Assembly (NCBI GenBank): GCA_032191485.1
Contig: JAVDOI010000016.1
Location: 6,482,270 to 6,546,269, forward strand
DNA length: 64,000 bases
Reading direction: 5' to 3'
Source: Leptoclinus maculatus
Taxonomy: Eukaryota > Chordata > Actinopteri > Perciformes > Stichaeidae
The notes under the pieces are model-generated. The model worked only from the letters and a program-made list of their open reading frames with translations. It was not told the DNA's origin and searched no databases. Shown piece after piece: positions 26,201 to 35,809 of the stretch. How positions within the stretch are numbered: position 1 is the first letter of the stretch; every line of letters begins with the position of its first letter. The position numbers were made by a program, and so were the translations under genes.

Positions 26201-29200
26201 TATGTATGTGTGCATCTTTTAATCCAGCATGTGTGTAATGGTAAAGGACAGAATTGACACAATGCTGTCAAATCTTTCTCTCAGCGTCAGGTTTTTGGCT
26301 GACGCTGAACTGTTGAAAGGCTGATTGGTTTCAGGAATCATTTCACGGTATGTTTTGCCGACGGGGCGAACTCGTATTCCACAAACAAAGTAAGGAGCTA
26401 GCGAGGAAACGTCAGGATAAACAGAGCTAAAGAAGGGACTTTCTACAGAAGACAATCAAGCAACGTGGGGGAAGAGAGTCATACGCTGCGGTTATGTCAA
26501 ACAACAGCATTAGCATAAGCTAGTGATGCTAGCTGGCCTTGTGAGTATTTACCCTGGCAGGGAGCTGGGAGAAAGGTCTGCGTTCCTCGCCCTGCAGCAG
26601 CAGAGGTACTGTGGTCCCGTAGCGTTCCCGTTGCTGTTTAGCCTCATCTGGACTACTTCCTGTAAAAAAGAACATCAGAACTAATTAAAGACTTGAATTA
26701 TGAAATTAGACATCACACTAAAAATGCAACAGATGCTTACATAGTGAAAGACTTCACCTGGCGTGCAGACAAAAGGGACAATATGGGTGAAAACTTCTCC
26801 TTCATAATGTCCTCTTTTATTCAAGACAGTGAAAAAACACTGCAACAAAGGCAGGGAAGCCTCAGACACAACTATAAGGGCTGTGTTGCTGAGCTGGAGT
26901 AAAAGCTGACTGTTGTTCCTGTGAAGAGATGTGCTTTCCCCCCCCCCCCCCCCTCCACATGGCCTTTGCAATAGGACCACAGCCACAGACAGATCATCAA
27001 TAATAGATGCTCTCACACAGTTTATGTGCAACTCAGACTTTACGATATCTCCACACAGGAATGGAGTTCAAAGAAAAAAAATGAAATTGTCCTTTCCACC
27101 TCTTATTTATATCTTCCTCTTTCACTTTATACATAAAGTCAGACACTGGAACTGCAGTCTGTTTTTCCTCATCATCTCCACTTTTTCTCTCTAACATATC
27201 ATTTAGCTCCTCTTTTAAACTCTTACTGAAGCCAAATGAACAAAGTTAGAAGCTGATTATGCTAATTAGCCCACAAAAGACTGCTCATTATGGAGGCAAA
27301 TACAATAGGATGTACACATAGCATAGGATGAATAATAAACGGGATCAGAGGCTTCAGTGGCTTCAGTAGAATCGTAGTCACAGTTCCCTCTGCTCTCTCA
27401 GTGTGTCTCTGGGCTCTCCTCCTCCTCCTCCTCCTCTTTATTCTCCCACAGACAACGGAGGCCGTCGCTAACGCTCCCACGGCCTTCGCTGAGCACATCT
27501 GTACTGAAGCACGCCCAGCAGGCTCCCCGTGAAGCCCGATTAAATGTTACAAACCCAGAGAGGAGCTGTGGAGATGAAGCAGACAGGGAGTGTTGGAGGG
27601 AAGAGGCGGTTTGAGGTTTCTTCACACTCCTGCTATCACCAAAGGAAAGATTGAGAGAGAGCGTGTTGGGTCTATATTTACTGTACGCTTTAAGGTCTAG
27701 GCCTGTTCCTCAATCCCTTGAGATACGCATGTAAAGCACCCGTTTGTCTGCATCGCATTGTGTAGCGTCACGCAGGGTACAAAAAGAGTTCAGTAGCACA
27801 CCGAGCAGAGATACTGAGAGACATATTTTATTCACCCTTCCTCCCTCTCTCTCTCTCTCTCTCTCTCCTCCCGAGCTGGAAATATATCTTCATTTTCAAG
27901 CTCTTAAAAAGTCTGATGTTTCCTTTCTTTGAAGACAAAATGAAGAGATGGCTCCTGCAACCACCACCGCAGCTCCATTTCTCACAACTTCAAACAGTCT
28001 GCGACAGCGGTCGCCCCGTGCTCTCAGCGTGGCCCAGACGCTCCATTTATCCTCAGTGCGTAATAAGCTAACAAGGGCATAAAAGGGGGACCTCCTATAT
28101 TTAACGAGGTATTCCAACATGTGCCGATGGTAGTTTGTTGGTTTTAGTGGTGCATGAAAACCACGTTAGACAGACGGAACACCGTGACCGAGACCACGGG
28201 CTGTGGCTAGAGTGCCAATAAAAAAAAAAAAAAAGGAGCTATAAAGGGAAAGTCGAGCAGACGTCTTGTTAATAAACGACTTCAACGCTTCCTCCGCTGG
28301 CGTGACGTCCTCTCCGATCTCTTGAATACTAAATGGGTTTGTGTTAGTTAAACTATACGGATGCAGAGAGGACACAAACTAGTTGCGAACAGCATGCCAT
28401 CAGACCACATCCGAGGGCAAAGCAGGGCGAACAGCCCGCCGCCGCCGCAGAGGGCGAGACACAATGGATTCGCACACTTTTTGGACAGTCTTTCCCTCAA
28501 AAAGGCATTTACTGCTGTTGCATTTGTTTTGTTCGCGGGGCAAGAGGGTGGGAATAGTTGGTTTGAGGAATAAAGAAGAGAGCTTGAAAGACAAGTTCCA
28601 AAGGTTGTTTAAGGTTGTTGTGTGGGGGGGCCTCAACACAAGCTCTCCAAAAAAGAAGCATTCCCTTCAAACAGCAACATGACATCCATGATGTGATTCA
28701 TGATTCTCATGGGCTTCATCCTCTTTGGGAACTCAAACTGGGTTAATCCCATATGTTTTCTGGAGAGTGTCTTGGTTGCTTTAGCCAACTACGGTTGTAT
28801 CTCCATATTGGACACAAGGGGAAAATCAGCTGCGGGTCAAACATCTAAAAAGAAAAAAGCAGCCAAAACATCATTCCCCTACTCTCTGGTTAAATCTCTT
28901 TCAAAGCCAACTCCTTTTTGATCATCTAACAAGGGCCATTTAGCATTCTACCCTGAGCATGAGCTGTATTACTAACTAAGTGGTCAGTAATGTGAATTCA
29001 AACAGGGGCTGATGTCCACTTTACCCAGCAGGGAAGTGACACAGCCAACAGAATAAACAAACTAAATGAGCCACAATCAGATGGGTGATGCAGGACGTAG
29101 GACCACATCGGCCTCATTAAGCACACTTAGTGAGTTACCTGCTGTATTATGACTTCCAAACATATTTGTTTATCCATCTTTTTTGATAGAAATGATGTAC

Positions 29201-32200
29201 GCGTTAAATAATGTGTGAACATTTTCTGCACTCCCTTCAGTTCATAGCGGAAACAGGACACTCTGCTTTTCATTCACACCCTGTATCTGCTCAATCAGCA
29301 ATGTATACGCGGAGTGCGTCTCTGGAGGTGAACAAGAGAATAAACAACATGAGGAAGGTCACAACGGGCGTGTGAAGGACATGTGGTGATCTATACGTGA
29401 GGTGCTCAAGAGTACAAGAGAGCGAGCGGCACGCTGGGACGTCAGTCAACACCTGCATACAAACCATGTGCAACATCGCCGGTACTTCATGTCATGGGGG
29501 GGTAAGGGAAACCCAACGGTATTGAGTCTACTTTTATAGAGGAATAAGAAAAACAGAAAATATTTACATTTCAGAAGGCAGGAACACATATTTTGCTTAA
29601 AGAAAAAAAAGACCGAAGGGAATGTTTAGTATCAAAACTGACGCAGATGTATTCTGACAATTAACTAATCAATCAGCTCATTTTTTTCCAGCTCTAATGT
29701 AACAAACACTGCGATGTGACTTTCCAGTTATTTGTGAGCTCAGACCTTTAATAACAGCGGATCAGAGGATAATAACTCTCATGGGTTTGAAAATGGCACA
29801 AAGACTTAATGTTCAATATCTGCACGCCAGCTGCAACAACAAGCCCTCCAATCAAACCCCTGTGATGCGTCTGTGAGAGCCCTCGAAAAGGTGAGTTCCA
29901 GCCTAAAGGGACTCACTGGAGGAGCCTCGGTTAACGAAGAAAAGGAAGACGAAGTAAACACGATTACACGCGAGGACGGACGTCTTTAAAAAACATACAT
30001 TACACAATACATCTCGGGCCAAAGCGCTGACAAGCGACGCACAGCAGAGGTGAGTTCAACTGCTGCTATTGGATGCGATGGAAGTCTGGCTCCAAACCCA
30101 GAATCATTTTTGGGAGTGCCTCCTGTATTGATCACACGTATTGATCATAAAATGGCCACTTTTTTGATCCAAGCTGAAAGCAAGTTACACGTGGAGTAAG
30201 AATAAGAGAGCAAAAGGAAGTAGCAGAAGAAGTGCTCCGATTCAGTGATCATCATCATCATCATCATCTGAGGGACTTCTACCTCAGACGCTCCACTTCT
30301 ACATCCAAAGAAATCAAAAGACATCGGAGGACTGAAGGCGGTAAAATGTTTTTTTTTATCTTTTTCGTTCAAAGCGGAAACAAAAGGAGCTCTACGAGCA
30401 CTTCGGCAGAGCGTTCTGTACACATGTGATTACTCATTCTGTATGAAAACACCACTGACCTAAATACCGCAGCGGATGCTACACCTACGCCGTTGCCCTC
30501 GGAAATAAAAGGGCTGCTAACAAAAGAGGATAGCCAACGAGGCCGCTTTTGAAACGCAACACAGCTAAAGACGACCTTAATGGAGTCGTTCCCGGAAGTA
30601 TAAACGGCACGTAACTTAATTGAGCCGGCGATATACCTGTGAGGTTGACCTGACATTGATGTAATTAGCAGGAAGTCATTCAGAGGAATAGAACGACATC
30701 AACATCATCTACAATATTACAGGTTGTTACAGAGACTCAGCACTAAAATAAAAGCATGGGCTTTCCTTTCATAATAAACACTTTTTCCTTCCCAGCACAT
30801 CAAAGAGAGCACTTTTACAATTGCTCCTGTTAAAAGGCTCCTGACAAATCCTTTTTTTTTTTTATAAACAAAGAAGAAGAAAAAAGAAGCCCTGCTGCTG
30901 CTGACACAGTTCATCTTCAATACGACGTTCCTGGACTAATAAAGGACGAGCAGAAGTAGACAGCGTTGTTTAGAAAATGAGTACAGCTGTCGCTCTCTGA
31001 AGTGAGAGCTATACTTTGCTGCACACGAATTGATGTTTTGGTGCTCGAGGTAACTGAAAAGAAACTCTCCAACTGATGAAAAAGAAAGAAGTCGTCCATT
31101 GAAACGTGCAAAAAAGGCTTCTTTTTGAAAATGACATGTTTTTTTCATGACTCACACTCTGCTGGTTCGTGTTCTCCCGCAATGAAATGGAAATGACAAC
31201 AACACACTGTAGCTGTAATGTCCGGGGCAAAGACGAACTCTGGAAGCCCTAAACGTGCTTTTACATGTTTAGTATATTTATTTAGAGATGACTGAAGAGG
31301 TGCCAAATTATGAAATGATATTTCTGCCTCACTTCATGTCTCCCAGCCCGGGCGAAAGAAACAGGATTTATTTTTTGCAACACTACGTATTAATGAAATC
31401 CAGTATGTACTGTACACACTAATCATCACAGTATAGTGTTTAATGCGTTAATAAAACAAATATCAAAACACTATCGCCGCTGTTTTGAAATCCCAAAGGT
31501 ATGATTTTTAATACCTTCAAAAATAAACTTTCTGTTAAACTGATACAGAAATGCTGTATCAGGGTTTCCGCCAGCGTATTGAACATTTCATTTGATCCAT
31601 CTCACAGTTATAGATATTTGAATTAAAATGGTGGAGCAACCAACCAATCAAAAAGAGCATGTTTTAAATATATTTTTAATATTAGACTGATTCTTTCCCG
31701 TCTGACCCTTTTATTTTAAGCAGTAGTGTTACTGACAACGTAACAAACCATGATTGTAGGCCTGTCACAATATTTACTATATCGACTTATCGTACAATAA
31801 ACAGACATGACTGATGATTTTTGCTGACCTCGACACTGTCCCCCCCCCCCCCCCCCCCCCTCCTCTGCACGCTGGCTCCTCTACCACCAGTGTCTTCTTG
31901 GCACACACATGTACGGCAGCAAATGTGTTGTCCAAAGCAAAATCAAATAGAATCAAATAGAAACTAAATCAAATACAAATAGTTAACGATTCGACGTCCA
32001 GTGAGGAACAATGTTATGAGCTTCTTATTGAGAGAGAGAAGGGGGGGGGGGGGGGGGCTCAGAGACACACGCAGAAAAAACAAAGAGGCCCAAAGCCTTT
32101 TTGCAGGAGGTGAAAAGTGAGTGTTCCCTCATTGCCTCATTTCAACAGTCCCTCCCTCCATCAACTCCTTCATCACTCACTTTCCCCTGTGATGACACAC

Positions 32201-32697
32201 CGGAGTAATTAACGCTGAAGTTGAGAAGGTGTTAATCCTGGATGTGGGACCCCCCCCCCCCCCTGCTGATCTACTCCAAACAGAACAGCCCAGTATTGGC
32301 CTGAGGGAGTAACGACAAGGTCAGCAGCTCACGGTGAAATAATTGTAATAGGACACTTCCCAGGGCGGGTCGCTGGTATTTGCTTGCGGGTCCCGTTCCC
32401 CCGTCCTGTGGGAGCAACAGCGGTGAAGCCAATACCCGGCTTGTCCTGCATAGATTTGAGCATTAGGTCTCGGAGCTATGGGTTCTTCGGCTTGCGAGAT
32501 TTTGGGGATTAACAGAAACTTGCCACACACGCTGCGGGTCACCTAGCAGTTACTTGTGAGGGGAGACTCCGACAAATATAGATCCCAGTGACTTTGGGAT
32601 GGATTACCCCTAGTTTATGACCAAATACCTGCAAAACTAATGACATTCCCATTAACTTCAGATGTACTTTGTGTTTAGACCAAATAGCACGTGACAG

Positions 32698-32781
<84 letters not shown>

Positions 32782-35777
32782 AGGTCCCAAATTGCTGTGA
32801 GCAAAGCACAACCTCAAAAGGTCTTTCTTCACAAAAGATGTTCACTTCATATAATTCTCTCTGAAAACGGCCTCTACTCTCCGTCCATCCAAAACTCCCC
32901 AGATATAAAGGCTGATGGTTTAAGAGCGTGGCTGGACTCCAATCAACGGCGTCTACACTGACAGTGACCGGTGTGACGACCTTTCTGTTACGGGAACTAT
33001 TTGACGCAGGTTCAGTTCGCGGCGCAACTGCGCGATGTCTCAAACCAGAATGGTGTTGTTGCATCACTTCACTTTCTTGTTCCGTCCAAAACCAAGTATC
33101 TCTTAAAGAAGGACGCTCTGTCAAAAGAAAAAGCAACAAACAAAGCAACCGCTGCTCTAAAGAATTCATATGTTCACCGGCTCTTTTGTGGAGCCAAAAG
33201 AATACTCCTCCATTCCTTCCATTACACCTCTCGCCTCTCATTCATGTTGAACGGGATGAAGTGATGGCTGCATGTGTACATCTCTTATAAATACCATATC
33301 TGCATTCATGCTGCATTCAAGCACGAATATGTTGCGACAGCGGCGGCTCTTCTTTTTGATTTCAGAGGAAATGGCCTGTTAATGGATGAGCGGCAGGTGA
33401 CTGTCTCCACACTTATCTCTGTGAAGGATGCAGATGGAGGGTAAACATGATTGACAGCTGTCTGTCGGGGCCTCTGCAAGCTGGCAGTCTGCAAAACTCT
33501 GTTGTTCTCCTCACAGTTTCGTGATACAACTCGCATTTTCTGTCATTGGCTCACTGATCCGGGATACTTCAAAGCATTATTCTACGTGATTCAGTTTATC
33601 ACACAGCAGCATGCGTGCCTGAGTCGTGCGTGTGCGCTGCCGTCTCATAACGTCGGCTTACCTACTGTATGTGTGTGTGTGTGTATCGGTGATCCTGTCA
33701 TCCTGGGGGCAGAGCAGCAGATGATGAGCAGGAGGACGCTAAATCACACTGATGGCTATAATGACCAACGATGCTTAACGGAGGGAGACGTTTCTAACCG
33801 CGTCTGTCGGTCCCTCGTGGCTGACAAATCAATGCCAGCCTGCCCTAAAAATGTCAAGCGACAGCCACATCCCGAGGGTTTGAAAGACAGACTAGAGGGT
33901 GAGGCCGTTTCCTAAATGGCTTTAGCAGAAGGGGGGGTTGTTTTAACCGGGATGGCAGACATACGTCGGCGTACCTACCGCAGACTTGGGGGAGGACGGG
34001 TTTGAGTTACGTCCCAGGAAACTGTGCTGAAAGGTGCACCTGAGAGACCTAAGTATGGGAAGTTCTACTTGTTTCAGGGCGCTCTGGTCCAGCTCATGTT
34101 CCCGCTCTCCGCCTGTTTGTTTTAAGACAACAGAGACGTTCTAATCTTTTGAATTCATTTCGATGATATCCTCAAATCTAATCCAGGGTCATCTGGATCT
34201 GTCTCTAATTATTTATTGAGTTTTCTCTGAAGAGGAAAAAAGATCAGACCCTCAGAAACGCAGTTGATATGCAGGAGGAGAGACAAAAGAGTCAGGCAGA
34301 GACGGAGAGAGCCATCCATCAAAGATTTGTAAACACACTCTGCTTGATTCTCGCCCTCGGACTTTTTTGGAAAGCTAATGAGCAGAAATCCAACTCAACT
34401 ACTCGTCACCTGACTTTAACTTTGTAGATTCTTTCAAGGAAAAAAAATGTCAGTAAACCAACATTTATGTGGTTCTTTTAAAACCATCTTTAAACAAGAA
34501 ATGTGTTACTATTCCGAGAGTCAGTGTAGGAGCTGCCAGTCAACCTTTTTGATCCGTTCACGCATTCTTTGTGATGTTGACAGGAAAGGTTGGTTTTGTC
34601 CCCGACACCTTTTCTTTAAGTTTTTAGGCAGTGGGAGACAGCTGATATGCTGTAAAGCACATTCAATAGATAGCCTTTTTTTCCCTCCTCTGTGCTTTAT
34701 GCTATGCTGGGGAAGAGTTCTTAAATATGCTGTGACGAGGATTTAATTTAAATTGCCTGTAAAAATGTCCAAAATATACACAACACGACACTCGGGAGAC
34801 ATTTCTTATTATCGGATGCATCACTGACTTCAGTAACTAACACAACACACTTTCTGAACTCTGTCCAGGTAGTCGATTGCATCCGAGTGTTGGCACGCTC
34901 CGAGGTGTTCTGGCAACGGAGGACTGAATGTCAGTCGGCTCTGATCCAGATCTGGCTGCCAGATTTGGCTAAGGTTTATTTTATTTTTTTTTGGGGGGGG
35001 GGGCTTTAGCTGATTTAGTCTGAGAATCTGTTTCAGTTAGCATCACTCACGCTAAATATGGGCAAGGAGAACCTCCCTAGCTTGGTCCTGGATGATGAAG
35101 ACACTCCCCACTGAGGTGGATGGAGGCCATTAAATAAAAGCAACCTTTTTAGAGAAAGGCTGAAGTCAGTATCCTGCTGACATCAAAGAGGTGGTATGTA
35201 CTGCCCGTTTCATTACTCACACTATTTTTACTCCCCGGCATTCATACATGAGCTAACCCTCCGAGTGAGAGCTTTAATGACCCCACACACGAGATGATGC
35301 GTGTGGTAAAACATCTCCTGAACTACATCTTTTCCACTTCTCTGCCGGCGTGGGTCATTTTTTTTTTTTCAGGGAAGCTTCACTCTGCGGTTCTCTAATG
35401 ATGCAGCCTTCATGTTTGTGAGCACGAAATCATAAACAATGAGCAGTCTGCCCATTACTTCGAGAAGAAGCGCGGTCCGTTAACTTTTGTTACATGCTTT
35501 TTAATGATCAAGACGCGAACCAAACTTCTATTTCCACCGCCGTGTGGACATTTTTTAGGACTTATTAGGCTCTAATTGTGACATGCAATGTTGTAATCAC
35601 CTGATAAAGATTAAGATTAAGAGATAAGTCTTTTTTTTTTAACCTTATTAATATTTGGAGCATGCTGTATCCCAACTTGCCAACTTGTTAAGGTCCATAG
35701 AAACCACTTTCACAGCCCAACACCATTTGAACCTAAAACATAGACTATAGCTGCATTTTGTCTTGGTACATGCAGAG

Positions 35778-35809
<32 letters not shown>

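Larger units (their letters stand above)
23612..26552 (-). other. adam12 intron 2
   Basis: A 2.9-kb intron. It holds the GT/T tract abutting exon 3 and an interspersed fish repeat at about 25215-25690. The rest has no recognisable feature. Confidence 0.7.

Noticed and set aside
32539..33241. Minus-strand frames of 97 and 188 codons with Cys-Val runs
   Set aside because: They read through the (CA)39 microsatellite; the remainder has no protein-like conservation I can see.
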